Shown here: positions 12,561-24,964 of the stretch, one piece after another | How positions within the stretch are numbered: position 1 is the stretch's first letter | Layout: the number at the start of each line of letters is the position of its first letter | From: Odobenus rosmarus divergens | Lineage: Eukaryota; Chordata; Mammalia; Carnivora; Odobenidae | Direction of reading: 5' to 3' | Assembly (NCBI RefSeq): GCF_000321225.1 | Contig: NW_004450461.1 | Span: forward strand, 146,960 to 210,959 | Length of the DNA: 64,000 nt | Position numbers and translations under genes: made by a program | The notes under the pieces: model-generated | Seen by the model: the letters and a program-made list of their open reading frames with translations, nothing else | Told to the model about the DNA's origin: nothing | The model's database searches: none

Positions 12561-12796
12561 AAAAATTATGACATACAAAATAAGAAATGAAAGAAAGAAA
12601 GAGAGAGGGAGAAAGGATATCCTTGAAATAGTTCACTGGTCTCAAAAGGAGGATGAGAAATAGAGAAGAGCTCTTAGCCGACTCTCATATGCATGAGTAA
12701 GAAGAACCAAAATCACCTAAGCTCAGCCTACATCAGCTGACAACCAGTCAACTCAAAAGTACATAAGCTATAATGATAAATTTGGAATATTATTTA

Positions 12797-12997
12797 TTTA
12801 TTTATTTTTAAAGATTTTATTTATTTATTTGACAGAGAGAGACACAGCAAAAGAGGGAACATAAGCAGGGGGAGTGGGAGAGGGAGAAGTAGGCTTCCAG
12901 CTGAGCAGAGAGCCTGATGTGGGGCTCGATCCCAGGACCCTGGGATCATGACCTCAGCCGAAGGCAGACACCCAATGACTGAGCCACCCTGTGCCCC
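12797..12997 (-). mobile_element. Can-SINE, antisense
   Basis: The T-rich tail is on the left and the head 'tgagccaccctg' on the right. A 14-bp perfect TSD 'tggaatattattta' lies at 12783-12796 and 12998-13011. The body reads 'acagagagagacacagcaa', the subtype also seen at 30311, 33274, 37318 and 60064. Confidence 0.95.
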
Positions 12998-13011
12998 TGG
13001 AATATTATTTA

Positions 13012-14199
13012 GAAAAATTAATTATTCCATTTCCTATGACATATTTGTTATGTGTTATGTGTTTGCAACTCCTTTCATTCCCCACTCCTTAAACCCTTGC
13101 TTTGAGCAATAGTATGTGGTAGCATTAACTTGTGCCTGTTGTTAGTTAGCCTAACCCACTTCTTTTCATTCTCTTGGAGTCCTGCCACATTATGTGACAA
13201 GCAAAAGGTACCCTGCTTCAGAACAAGAAACCATGCGGTTGTGAATATAGTTAATGTATTCTTTCCAGCTGAGGCCCTAGAGGTGTAAGAAACCCAACCA
13301 AGATCATCACTTCCACTATCTGGTATGAGACCAACTTCAGTCTCATGGGAAGCCCAGATGAGGCCTGAAGTACCACTCAACCAGAACAGCCTAAATCACT
13401 GACTCACATATTTATAACTTATGGTTACTTAAGTCACTACATTTTGGGAACATTTGTTATGCTGCAATTGCTATATCATATTATAAATAATTGTTGATTC
13501 ATGTGCTTGAGTTTTAGGTTAGTTTGTTTTGCTTCAAAGATAACTATGATGGCATGTTTGTTAATGAATTTTCATCTTGTTTTAGAACAGAGAAAATTCT
13601 ATACATCTCTAGCAAAATACTGGTTATATGGGAAAAGAAAAAAATCACATTTACAAATTCCAAAGGGAGAAAATACCTCTTATCAATATCTACAATGGGA
13701 TCCAGAAGAAAATTTCAAGAAATGATAGCATCCTCAATAGGACATAGGAAAAAATAATGGAAATAAGTTTAAAACAATTTTTAAAAATGAGATATTAGAC
13801 TAATCATTAATGGCAAAATAATGAGACTAAAGAAGGAGATGGATAATCTCAGTCAAGATAATCAAGGTATGCTGTCATGAAGCAACATTAAAATCTTAGT
13901 GTCTGCTAATAGGAGAGTTTTATTTCTCTCTCTCAATACAGATCTACTTCAGGTTAGTTTGAGAGGAGGAATTTTCTTCTATTTCCCTCCAGGTATCTAA
14001 TGTATAGAACAAAAATAATAATGGTGACAGGGGGCAGGGGGTTGGGGAAGATCATGCACTCTCCATTTCCACTGTTTTTGGTTTTGATATATAGTAATAA
14101 TGGTCTCATCAAAATAAGTGTGAAGTGATTTCCCCTGTTCCACTTTTTGGAAGAGGTGTGAAGGACTATTATTATTCTTTAAACATTTAGTAAGATTAA
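13012..14199. other. Unique sequence, no supported gene
   Basis: Frames at 13075-13380 (minus) and 13501-13757 (plus) have no recognised protein family, promoter or splice context. I see no repeats I can name. Confidence 0.45.
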
Positions 14200-15260
14200 A
14201 CAGTTAAGAAATCTGCATGATTTTCCTTTTTTATGCCTTCTAATTTCTTGTTGAAAACTAGATACTTTTAATGGTATATGCGGCTACTTTGAAATCAGTT
14301 TCATCCCTTTCTCCAGTGTTCATTGTTGTTGCTGTTTAGTGGCTCTCCTGATCTAATTCTCTAAAGACTATATTCTTTGTCATGTGTGACCAATGCAGCT
14401 TCTGATTGCTTAGCTTAATAGTGGCTAATGATTATAAAAATATCTCCTTTTTCAACCCAGACCGTTTAGTTTCCCAGTGTTTGCTGAGAGTCTCTGTGTA
14501 CATATTGGGGAATATACTCAACACTCACTTGAAAACTCTACTTTAGCTTTCTGTTCCTGCTTGAACAGAGCCTCAAATTCAGCTAAATGTGAGATATTTG
14601 GCCCTCCTCAGGTCTTTCCTGAACATGTATATTGCCTTTGGCATGCACACAGTGCTATACGTGTGTGGCTTTTTGGATCCCAGGAATATGTCAGAGTTTT
14701 AAAATTCCTATGGACATCACATTCTTCATCTTTTCTTTTTAAGCTTTTCACTTAATCTTTTCATTACCCCAACTGTTATGCACTGTTCAGGTAGTCACAA
14801 AGATAAATACACTCTTGTTATTTATTTCAATAGACATCTCTGAAGAAAAGACATTTTGCACTGGGTGAATTAGGTCAAATATAGATGGGTTTGCAGGTGT
14901 GACCTTCCAGGGAAATAACAGATAGTTTAAATCATGCTTATTTGTTGGAAATGTGGCTTTGAAGGGACTCTTCTCTTATTTTGTACCATGCTGGTAGGTG
15001 CTATGCTGTTGTTTTTTTAGTGTGATTGTTAGTTTTCAGAGGTACTATAAACTGGAGTAGGGAGGATGGGGCTAGTGCAAGTTAAAGCACCACAAAGCTC
15101 ACACTGCTTACCAATATCCTACTATCCCTAGATTGTTGCAAGCTTTTGCTTGGTTTCCAGAGTTGGGAGAAAGTGGATTCTGATTTTGGGGGGCATTTTC
15201 CTTGTTTTATAGAGGTCTTTAATCTGTCATTTCTACTAATATTCTGCTAATATTCATGGT
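14200..15260 (-). repeat. Possible ancient L1M-like antisense tract
   Basis: 'cttgttgaaaactagatac', the 'tcatccctttctccagtgtt' region, and later 'ttccagagttgggagaaagt' resemble in order an old L1-associated antisense segment common in mammals. It is heavily diverged and I name no subfamily. The open frame 14477-14755 falls inside it and is not credited as a gene. Confidence 0.4.
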
Positions 15261-16399
15261 CTCTAAAATTTTCCTCTCATATTCATTGGTAAAATAAGTC
15301 CCAGGGCACAAACTTTAAAGAATGCAGATATATAACACCACCATGAGCCTAGAAGAAGGGAAAAAATGGGAATACTTTTACAAAGTTCTAACTATTATTA
15401 CAATCCTCTCTTCTGATCACTAAATATTTGGTTATTCTTTACACACACACACACACACACACAAATATCCTTACCCCCTCACTGAGAGAGATAATCCAAA
15501 GTACCATAAATCTTGGCATCAGATTCCAAGTTCAGAATACCTAAGGCGTATACAGTTTTCTCTACATTACATCCATATATGGATACTTCTAATGTAATGA
15601 ATTTGAACTAAAAGAGCAAATTATATACCCTCAATACCAATATCCAGTGGTGGGAGATCAAAATCTAAGTGACACCTTTACCCCTATTTAGAAAGAATAA
15701 CATGGATGCCATGCTACAGTCATTGTCCATGTTAATTGTGGGATCTTGCTGGGCAGTTTTTTTGTCCTCTGCCAAGGATTAAGAAGTATTCTTTGGTTAT
15801 ATCCATTTTTTTTTTCCTGAATGGGGTTTCCTAGGTTATTCTCTTATTTGTTCTTGGCTCCACCTTACCCTCTATTTCTACTCCCATTATTTCCTTAGCC
15901 CTGAAAAAGTGAGCCCTGTTCTTCTGAGAACTATCACAAAGATAACACAGTAAAAAATAACAAATATTTGAAGGCAAGGAGCTTACAAGGCAATGAAAGA
16001 CTATGGACCCCAAAATAAGGAACACAAGGGAAACCTATAAGTATTAACTCAAACCGTGGGGTCACATTGCCCCCAGAAGAAGACAGAGTGGATGAAAAAC
16101 CTAGATGAAACTTCTAAGAGGACACAATTAGAATCAAGGGTCCACTGTTTTTAAAAATCTGTCCTTAGTACAACTTAGCCAGACTCATCTGAGCCCTCTT
16201 CTTGATTGGCTTCAGTGTAAAAAACAAGGAAGATGATAGAAAATTAAGCAAATATTATAAATAAGCAATTGAAGGAAGATAAACAAATTGATATTAAATA
16301 TATTTTATAAAAAGCTTAAAATCATGAGAGGCAAGAATTAGAAGTTAAAGGCAAAGTGTAACAATTTATATTTATATATGATTGTCAATATTTTAAAAT
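15261..16399. other. Unique sequence with a (CA)n repeat
   Basis: Only the CA microsatellite stands out. Frame 15831-16025 has no recognisable product. Confidence 0.45.
15441..15463. repeat. (CA)n microsatellite
   Basis: About 11 uninterrupted CA units. Confidence 0.9.
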
Positions 16400-16700
16400 G
16401 TGACAATACAAAATGCTGGTGAATGTGTAGAGCAAGGGAGATATTTACAATTGCTGGTGGGATAGGTTGGTACAAACAACTTCTGGAGACTATTTTATCA
16501 ATATCAATAAATGTGAATGAATTCAAAATATACTTCTCATCAACTTTACTGCAAAGCATAAACACCTGATAATCTTTCATACACATGTATCAGGAGATAT
16601 GTATGTCAATACTTGTCATAGGAAATGCTTACAATCTACCTTAAGGCCCATCAACAGGATAATGGATAAATAAAATTTAATAATATCATAAGTTAATGCT
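16400..16700 (+). repeat. Ancient L1/HAL1-like fragment
   Basis: 'ttgctggtgggataggttgg' then 'cccatcaacaggataatgga' follow the order of the ORF2 C-terminal region in old L1M/HAL1 elements (cognate phrases occur in the younger copies at 39.8 and 17.6 kb). Badly decayed. Confidence 0.5.
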
Positions 16701-16794
16701 AATCATTAATGAATATGAAATAAATTCAAAAATATAATACAAAAAATAGAACAATTATTTCAATATGATGCCAATACAAAGTTACCTTTTATTT

Positions 16795-16914
16795 TATCAA
16801 TGGTAGAAGCAATGTGTAATGAGCGGTTACTCTGTACCTAGAACTATAAATTTTATACAATGCCTTAAAATAGTCCATGAAGCTAAGTATATTTGTGATC
16901 ATAAGAAATTTGAG
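16795..16914 (+). repeat. MIR 5' half, interrupted
   Basis: 'gagcggttactctgtaccta', the 'ttttatacaatgcctt' region and 'ataagaaatttgag' follow MIR order, with 'gaaatttgag' standing for the 'gaaactgagg' core. The rest of this MIR resumes at 18752 after about 1.84 kb of inserted elements. Confidence 0.65.
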
Positions 16915-17091
16915 GAGTCCCTGGGTGGCTCAGTCAGTTAAGCATCTGCCTTCCGCTCAGGTCATGATCCAGGGGTCCTAGGATTGAGCCCCGTGTTGGG
17001 CTCCCTGCTCAGCAAGGAACCTGCTTCCCTCTGCTGCTCTCTTGCTCTCTCTCAGATAAATAAATAAAATCTTTAAAAGAAAGAAAAAAAG
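16915..17091 (+). mobile_element. Can-SINE at the MIR insertion site
   Basis: The head 'ccctgggtggctcagtcag' leads to the tail 'aaataaaatctttaaaagaa'. Its TSD is 'gaaatttgag' (16905-16914 and 17092-17101). It is the leftmost of three insertions that share this target. Confidence 0.94.
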
Positions 17092-17104
17092 GAAATTTGA
17101 GGGT

Positions 17105-18541
17105 AAGAGAACAAAGGAGTAATTTTTCTGATGTTGGCCAAAGTGACATTTTTCTAGACGTATCTCCTGAGGTGAGAGAAACAAAAGCAAAAATAAATTA
17201 TTGGGACTCCATCAAAATAAAAATCTTTTGCACAGCAGAGGAAACCATCAACAAAACAAAAAGACAACCCACTGATTGGGAGAAGATATTTGTAAATGAT
17301 GTATCTGATAAGAGGTTAATATCCACAATATGTAAAGAACTTACACAACTCAACACCCACCAAAACACAAACAATCCAATTAAAAAATGGGCAGAAGATC
17401 TGAATAGATATTTCTCCAAAGACAACACACAGATGGCCAACAGAAAATTGAAGTGATGCTCAGAATCACCAATCATCAGGGAAATGCAAATCAAAACCAC
17501 AATAGATAGCATACACATGTGAGGAATGGTTAAAAAAAAGACAAGAAACAAGGGTTACTGTGGATATGGAGAAAAAGGAAACCTTGTGCACTGTTGATGG
17601 GAATGTAAATTAGTATAGCTACTATGGAAAACAGTATGAGTGTTCTTCAAACAAAAACAGAATTACCATATGATCCTATAATTCCACTACTGGGTATTTA
17701 CCCAAAGAAAATGAAAATACTAATTCAAAAAGATATATGTACCTCTATGTTTATTGCTACATTATTTACAATAGTCAAGATATGGAAGCAACCTAAGTGT
17801 CCACTAACTGACAAATGGATAAGAAAGACGTGATATACATACATTGGAATATTATACAGCCATAAGAAAGGATGAGATCTTGCCATTTGCAACAACATGG
17901 ATGGAGTATTATGCTAAGTGAAATAAGTCAGAATGAGAAAGACAAATACCATATAATTTCACTCAAATGTGGAATCGAATACTTTTTTTTTTTAAAAGAT
18001 TTTATTTATTTATTTGACAGAGAGAGAGATAGAGCAGAAACACGAGCAGGGGGAGTGGGAGAGGGAGAAGCAGGTTGCCGAGCAGGGAGCCCGATGCGGG
18101 GCTCAATCCCAGGGCCCTGAGATCATGACCTGAGCCGAAGGCAGAGGCTTAATGACTGAGCCACCCAGGTGCCCTCAAATGTGGAATCTAAAAAAATAAA
18201 ACAAATCAATAAACAAACAAAAAGCAGAATCAGACCTATGAATACAGAGAACAAGGTGGTGATGGCTGCCAAAGGGAAGGGGAGTGGAAGGATGGGCTAA
18301 ATGGATGTAGGGGAATGGGAGATATAGACTTCCAGCTCTGGAATGAATAAGTATTGGGAATAAAGGCACAGCATAAGGAATATTGTTAATGAAACTGTAA
18401 TAGTGTTGTATGGTGACAGATGCTAGCTAAACTGGTGGTGAGCACTGAATAACGTATACAGAATTTGAATCACTATGTTATATACTTGAAGTTAACATAA
18501 CATTGTGTGTCAATTATACTCAAAAAATTTTTAAATAAAAA
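17105..18541 (+). mobile_element. 5'-truncated LINE-1 in the MIR
   Basis: It begins in the ORF2 C-terminal half ('ctagacgtatctcctgaggt') and ends with an L1MA-like 3' end and A-rich tail about 18525-18541. The TSD is 'ggaaatttgaggg' (17091-17103) against 'ggaatttgaggg' (18542-18553). A SINE is nested at 17977-18173. The longest frame, 17097-17456, reads ORF2 ([19 protein letters not shown]) before a stop. Confidence 0.93.
17977..18173 (-). mobile_element. Can-SINE nested in L1
   Basis: Antisense copy with poly-T at 17983-17994 and head 'tgagccacccaggtgcc' at the right. The 15-bp perfect TSD 'ctcaaatgtggaatc' (17962-17976 and 18174-18188) lies in the host L1 3' UTR. Confidence 0.96.
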
Positions 18542-18553
18542 GGAATTTGAGGG

Positions 18554-18751
18554 GGCCCTTAGGTGGCTCAGTCAGTTAATTGTCTGCTTTTGGCCCAGAT
18601 CATGATACCAGGGTCCTGGGATAGATCCTCGCTTCAGGCTCCCTGCTCAGCAAGGAGTCTTCTGCTTTTCCCTCTCCCTCGGCCCCTCCCCTTCTGCTCA
18701 TGCTCTTTCTCTTTCTCTTTCTCTCAAATAAATAAAAATCTTTAAAAAAAA
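18554..18751 (+). mobile_element. Can-SINE in the L1's right-hand TSD
   Basis: A diverged head ('cccttaggtggctcagtcag'), CT-rich body and short tail. It sits directly after 'tttgaggg' (18546-18553) and is followed by 'tgtgaggg' (18754-18761), so it used the duplicated target left by the L1. Confidence 0.93.
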
Positions 18752-18895
18752 AATGTGAGGGTAAGAAAGCTTAAAAACAAAGATAAGAAAGTGTAAGCAG
18801 CTTTTCTAAGTTACATCGTTATCATATAACAGATTTACAATCAAATCTGAGGTCTAATCCCTGAACCTATGCTCTTGATCACTTTGGTATGGTGC
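18752..18895 (+). repeat. MIR 3' half, resumed
   Basis: 'gagggtaagaaag', 'acagatttacaatcaaatct', 'atgctcttgatcactttggt' match the second half of MIR. Together with 16795-16914 it forms one element broken by the insertion cluster. Confidence 0.68.
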
Positions 18896-21824
18896 TTGCA
18901 AGTAAAAAAGTATTGTGATGTCTTTTATTATTTGTTTTTATCGTATATAAATTATTTACGTGCTCAGAGTCATAACCTTTCATTAGTTTTATTGTGTTGA
19001 GAGTATCTTTACACTATTTGTGATATGTTCGTATGTGTGTAGTTTGTTCTAAAATTATATATGTATGCATAGATATATGAAATATATACTTATGTATTGA
19101 TATATATGTATATTGTATATATGTACATATGTTATTGACATAGTTATACATGAGAATAGAGGGAAGAGAAAGAGAGCTAATATGATGTTGACTGCACCCT
19201 GGACCTGAATTTTACTGGTTTTGTCTTGCTTTGGTTTTTTATCACATCAAATCATGAACATGTAGATATGTACTTTCTTTACTTCCCTAAAAAAGGAAAT
19301 ATGTAAATATCAGGGTTGAAGGTCAGGTAAAATATGTTAAGTAAATATATTGAATTTTCAGTGAAGTCCAATATTTCCTGAAGTTTGGATGGTAAGAGTG
19401 TTGACAGTGGTCAGAGAGTGGGACATTTGAAACTAACATTGTGGAGGCATTGAACTTCAGGGTGATGATAAATCTGAGTATCTGACAACAAGCAGAGGGC
19501 CTCATATAAGGTGGAAGATGAAACCACGGAATAAGAGTAGGTAATGGAAATGAGAAGTTGAGTTCTAGAAGGATCATCTTCATGGGTATTAAATCACAAA
19601 ATTCAATGACAAAAGCTAAGATCTTCAAGGTTCAAAGAATGAGAGTGTGTCACAGAGAGTACATAACTGTAAAAGGTATATTGGGAAATATAATCTGATA
19701 ATATGGGATCAAAAGCTGGGAGGAGAAATGAAAAATAGAATAGAAACAGCAATAAATACATAGAGCTTATTTTGACCTTCTCCATGCTGTGGTATGCATA
19801 TTATGGCAGAAAAATAATGGCCTTACTTAAAAGTCTACAAGGAACGCTTAGCGTAGAGCCAAGTTTAACTTCTAGTAAGAAAGAGAATTCAGCATTCACA
19901 GAATTTGAGACTATAAAGACTTGTTGAAGACTGAAGCTTTAGGGTAAAGTGAAAAAGTCTAAAGAGTGGTATGAGAAAAGTAAATGTAAAAAAAAAAAAT
20001 GTATGAGGACTACAGTTGGATGAAAGAGATGCCTTGGGAGTTCTGAGAGTTTTCTTACAATTTATGTGGAAGGAATGGAAGGCATAGATTACAGCAGAGG
20101 TTCCCAAAGTAGTTATACTGGTGGAGAGCCTATAATTACTGCTTTGGAAAAGGATAGGAGTTTCTTGTCAGGGGCATTCAGCACTGTGAGATTTCGTCAA
20201 TGAAAGGACAAGTTTCTTCATGAGAGTAGTTAGTCCTTCTCTTTCTTCCATTCTAGAAATATTTTTGAAGATGTATATTGTGCCTCATATCACATTAGGT
20301 GATGAGTACAGAGTGGTAAACCATTTTAGGTCTTCTTTATAAATGGTGAAAGAGAATGAAAAATGCATGGGGATTGAAGATAAAATTTTTAAGGAAACTG
20401 TCACTGTTAGTTTTTGTTAATATTAGATTTTTTTAAATAAATTCAAAGTAAAGAGGATACGATCAGAATAAAGACTATTTTGGTCTTAAAGCTAGGTTCA
20501 AAAATGCCAACTTCCTCTTTTAGGTGTTGGAAACTCTATGACAAAGCCTCTTAAAGCTTACACTGGCAGTGATGTGGAATGGATTGAAAAGGGAAGAGAC
20601 CAGAAGTAGGAGGGAGGCTGAGGACAGCTGTGTTTGAAGTAAATTAAGTGGTTGCAGTGGGAATGAAATAGAGAAAACATTAGCAAAACATTGTGAAGAA
20701 CTGATAGGACATGGTGAGAAAATTTCATATGGACATAAAATCACGAGAGCTGTGAAGATGCGATGTTCTACAATTTCCAAAGTTGTTCAGAATATATTTG
20801 TTTAACAATAATGGAAAATTTGTATCTGTATTCTGAAGAGACCAAATGATTTTTTAATTGACTAAAGCTTTGCATTAGGTTTTAAAAACTTGGCAAACAT
20901 TTATTTTATTAAAAATAAAAGTTGTAGTAAGATTTGGTAAGACAGAAGGTGGTTTTTGTGAAGTATGTTATTATTGCCACCATTTAGCAGCTTGTTAGAT
21001 CATAATTCTCAAAATAAAAAAATTCAGATTTGGAGTGCATTACTCAGTCCTAAAGGATATTTTACTGGGTAAAATATGGTATTGTGCTGTTCAAATAGGA
21101 CTTTTTAATGAGCTCCTTTTTATTTTACTTTGGTTTTATAGTTATTGAAAACATTGATTTTATGAGGGTTTCAAAATTATTATTCCTGCTGCTATATTAT
21201 AAATAGAAAGTGCATTAGTCTGAGTTACAGAGCTAACTTTGTTGACTTGGTTAATTGTGATATAGTATGCACAGCTTGAATGTGAAAATAATTATAATTT
21301 GCATATATATGTTAACACAAAAAATAAACCCAACAATTCTTAGTAGCTAAAGGAAAATATATTTATTACAGGGCATCTATACAAGATTTATTCTAACATA
21401 GAAATTAGTTATCCTACATACACAATATTTAACTCAGTTTTTCCCTGTGAATTATGGACATGGTGAATTTATTTGTAAATTAATACCTACTAAGCAAATC
21501 TGAAGAGCTAAGTCAAACTTATGTGGGGGGGTGTGTTACTGAAATTTTTTTTAAATTAGAACAGTCTCAGCTAATCTTTGGATATATACTAGTACAGCAG
21601 AAAATATTTTGAAAGGGGGTGGTTTTATAAATCAATTCAAAATCTGGTTCCACCACTTTCTAATTACTAGACCTCTTGTAGTTATTTCTTTTTTCCAGTC
21701 TCATTTGTAAAATAATGATAAGCCACATGTCCTACAAGGTTGAATTCAAAATCAGTAGTGACAGTTATAAAATAGAGATCACAGAGCCTGGGAGATTGTG
21801 ACTGATGATAGTAATCTTATTAAT
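18896..21824. other. Long AT-rich unique stretch
   Basis: No gene supported. 19050-19135 is TA/TG-rich low-complexity sequence. Around 20570-20730 the text 'gtggaatggattgaaaaggg' and following words resemble a widespread old mammalian repeat that I cannot name. Minus-strand frames 19323-20780 are open by base composition only. Confidence 0.45.
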
Positions 21825-22060
21825 GATACAATAGATAATATTTATTGAGCATTTATGTGTCAGTGATAACAAAAAGTGTTTTATGTATATTTTTGTCAAA
21901 ATTTCTTCAAGACAACCCTATGTAGAATGTATTATTTTACTTTTCACTTTAGAGATGAGGAAATTGAAACAAAATGTTGCATAACCAGTTTAAAGCTACA
22001 CTAAGTAAAAAAAAAAAAAAAAGTGAAGCTAGGATATAAAATCAAGCCTGAATCAATCTG
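21825..22060 (+). repeat. MIR, nearly full length
   Basis: 'atttattgagcatttatgtg', 'acaaccctatgtag', 'agagatgaggaaattgaaac' occur in MIR order; an A-run at 22007-22022 interrupts it near the 3' end. Confidence 0.82.
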
Positions 22061-22194
22061 AGATTTAATAAAGTTGATAGGTTGCCATGCTAATAAAATA
22101 CATTCTCTCCATCTTCCATCACTCTAAATTTTATATCCTAATTTTGGCTAAGACATATATTCTACTTACCATGCTTAGCTGAAAATATGTTTTG

Positions 22195-22268
22195 AAAGTC
22201 CCATAGTTAGAAGAGGCAGATTTGGGATCTAACCCAAGCAGTTTTAAATGCTAAATGCTATCTTGACT
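22195..22268 (+). repeat. MIR 3' fragment
   Basis: 'cccatagttagaagaggcag' then 'tttgggatctaacccaagca' match the MIR 3' part. It may be a tail of the 21.8-kb MIR or a separate copy. Confidence 0.6.
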
Positions 22269-22769
22269 CTCCATGGAATTATAGGTTTCATTTTGTTCAT
22301 ACTTTTAGGTAACTTGCTAATGTTTCATAGTTCTCAGTATTTTAGTTCCTGCCTTCAAAAACATTTTTCCTTTATGCTTTCCATATTTTCTTTAATTAAA
22401 ATCTATATTCCTTTTTATAAGATGCAAATACTGTCACACTCTAGTGTCTACCTTAAAAGTCCAATTTCAAGCACTGCAGCAACAATGGAGTCATATCAAA
22501 CTACTTTTATTTTCTTTAATATGCTTGTTGCTTTATGCTTCATTGTGTTATTATTGTCACTTAACCAATTCATTAAACACTTCTTGAATTAACTGAAAGA
22601 ATAAAAATGAGGAAAGTATATAAAATTACCGACATCATGCTTAGTATATATTACCAGCTTATTACGTATTTATATTTTAGCTTGTACTACAGCAGGCCAA
22701 AATTTTGTTGGCATCTTTGCCTCCTTGCTTTCTCTAACTTAAAAATTTGTCCAGAATCTGGTCATTCAC

Positions 22770-23385
22770 CACATCCACTGTTACCACATTAGTCCAAGCC
22801 AAGATAATTCTCTTTCATCTGAATTAAAGTGGGTGCCTCAGCTAATCTGCCTTACTCAATCTCTATAGTCTTTCACTTTTTTCAAATGACAGCAAGAGTG
22901 ATCCTGTTAAAATTGATAGGTAACTTCCCTCCTCAACATACTAATGCTCCCTTGGCTTCCCATCTCATGGACTATATTTTTTTTTTCTCTCTCTCTGCCC
23001 TCCCCACTGCCTATCTCTATCTCTTTCACTCTGTTCCTGCTGTACCTATACTAACATTCCTTATTGTTCCTTGCATATACTGGGCATAATCCTAATTCAG
23101 GATGGTGGACAGGCAGCTTTATCTTCCCAAAACACTCTTCCCCTGATATCTGTGTGGTTCACTTGTCCATATCTTTTAAGTCTTTCCCAAAAAGTCAGAT
23201 CTTTGATGAGGTTTTGTTTGTTTTTATCATCATCTAACATGCTACAGGCTCACTTATTTATAGTGCATATTACCTAACTTCCCAGCAGACCATGAAAGAC
23301 TAGAATTTTGTTTGTTTTTATATCAACAGAGCTGGACACATAAAAAACATCCAACAATATTTGTTAAATGAATATATTAACTTCA
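22770..23385 (+). repeat. LINE-2 (L2) 3' region
   Basis: The phrases 'agcaagagtgatcctgttaa', 'tggcttcccatctcatggac', 'cccctgatatctgtgtggtt', 'catcatctaacatgctacag' and 'caacaatatttgttaaatga' follow the L2 3' end in correct order and spacing. It is a mammalian-ancestor fossil. Frames 22829-23277 are its decayed remains and not genes. Similarity may extend left to about 22620. Confidence 0.85.
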
Positions 23386-24964
23386 TTTCACTGAAGATTA
23401 AATAATGAGCAATTCCCTAGATTATCATAACCTCTTCCCAAACATAATGATAGCAAGTGATACTCAAATTATTCTGGTTTCATGAACAGATATCCAATTT
23501 ATACTACCTAGGGAGAAAGAAATGCATTTGTTTAATTAATCTGCAGTTAGGGCTCTGTAGTTATGCCATCCACAGTCAGGGGCTCTGACCCATCAAAGCT
23601 CTTTACTTCTCTATTTTAGTTATATTCTTTCCCACTGTCAAGAGTCTATCTCCAAATGGGAGAAACAGGGTCATCTTCAACGGCATAAAAGCCATGTAGT
23701 TGCACAGAGCTCTGTGCTCAGAAGAGCCCTGTGTTTGGTTTAAAATTCTCCTCTTACTGTCTTGAGATTTGAACAATGAGCCCTCCATTTGTATCTTGCC
23801 CTAGGCACTCAACATTAGGTAGCTAGTACTCAGTAAAGGCCATGGTCCATTCAGCTATGGACTCTATTTACACAATTTATCTATTTCCAAGAAAAAGGTT
23901 TTCTTCTTCCTCTTTTGTCTGCCACTAGTGTCCGTTCAAGATATGTGGGGACTCTACTGGCCCACATTGTGACCCTTCTCATTTCTCTACAAAGAATTGT
24001 ATTTGGAAAGGGTGAGACATTTAAGGAGATGAAAGTTTCTCCTTGAAAAGAGGGAGATCCTAGATATAAATGAGGATATATCCACAAGATAAAATTTGAG
24101 AAGTGATGTTAATTAAATAAAAACATTATATGTACATTACCTTATATAAATGTTGGCATCTGAGGAGGTACCAATTTTGTTAACAATTCTTCTCTTGTTT
24201 ACACATTTAATCTGATCTCATTTTTCAAAATTATAAACAACCACTATGAGTGGTACAGTTTTCCATGATGATTTATGTGTACTTCTTTTATGTTTGATTT
24301 ACAATGAACCTTTGATGTGTTGCTTTTTGGTGTGGGGGGGTGAAAATGTGAGTGAGTACATTATACTGTGACTTCTGTAATACTCCAAATGTAAAATTTC
24401 AAACTTGAGTTTATAAAATAATTCTAATAAATCAATTTCATTAAAAAACCATTAACTATCCATCTAAATCCTGACTCCCACAAAGTTGTATATCAATCTC
24501 ATGAATTGGTAAAGGAATGGATTAAATATGTCATGATTCTAACCCAGTTTTCATGCACAAAGCACATGATCTTCATTTCTCTTTGTCTTTTCTTTTACTC
24601 TCTTCTAAATAATGTTATTGAATATGAATCATTTGAATTTGAAGAGCAAATTACCAATGAGAAAGGAAGTACATGGAGATAAGCTCCACAGGTGTGATGC
24701 CTTGAAATTCTTCTGGAGTCATTAGCAATCTCCTAAATTGCATATACACACTCCATGAAACTACACAAGAACCTCTCTGCCCTCCACACAAAAACAAACA
24801 AAACAAAACAAAAGCAGCAAAGGGGGAACAAAAATAAGATTCACTATTTCTACATTTATTTATTTAATATCCTGGCTGATTCAAGAAAGAATAGTACAAG
24901 AAAGAGAAATAGGTGGAATAAGATTGGAGAAGATAAGAAAATAAGGAAGTAAATAGAGGATAGT
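23386..24964. other. Unique sequence, nothing recognised
   Basis: Minus-strand frames 23603-23788 and 23881-24087 have no family resemblance. A short (AAAAC)n-like stretch lies near 24788-24812. Confidence 0.45.

Noticed and set aside
22829..23277. Two frames that looked like a membrane protein
   Set aside because: They lie in an L2 fossil; hydrophobic runs come from T-rich text.
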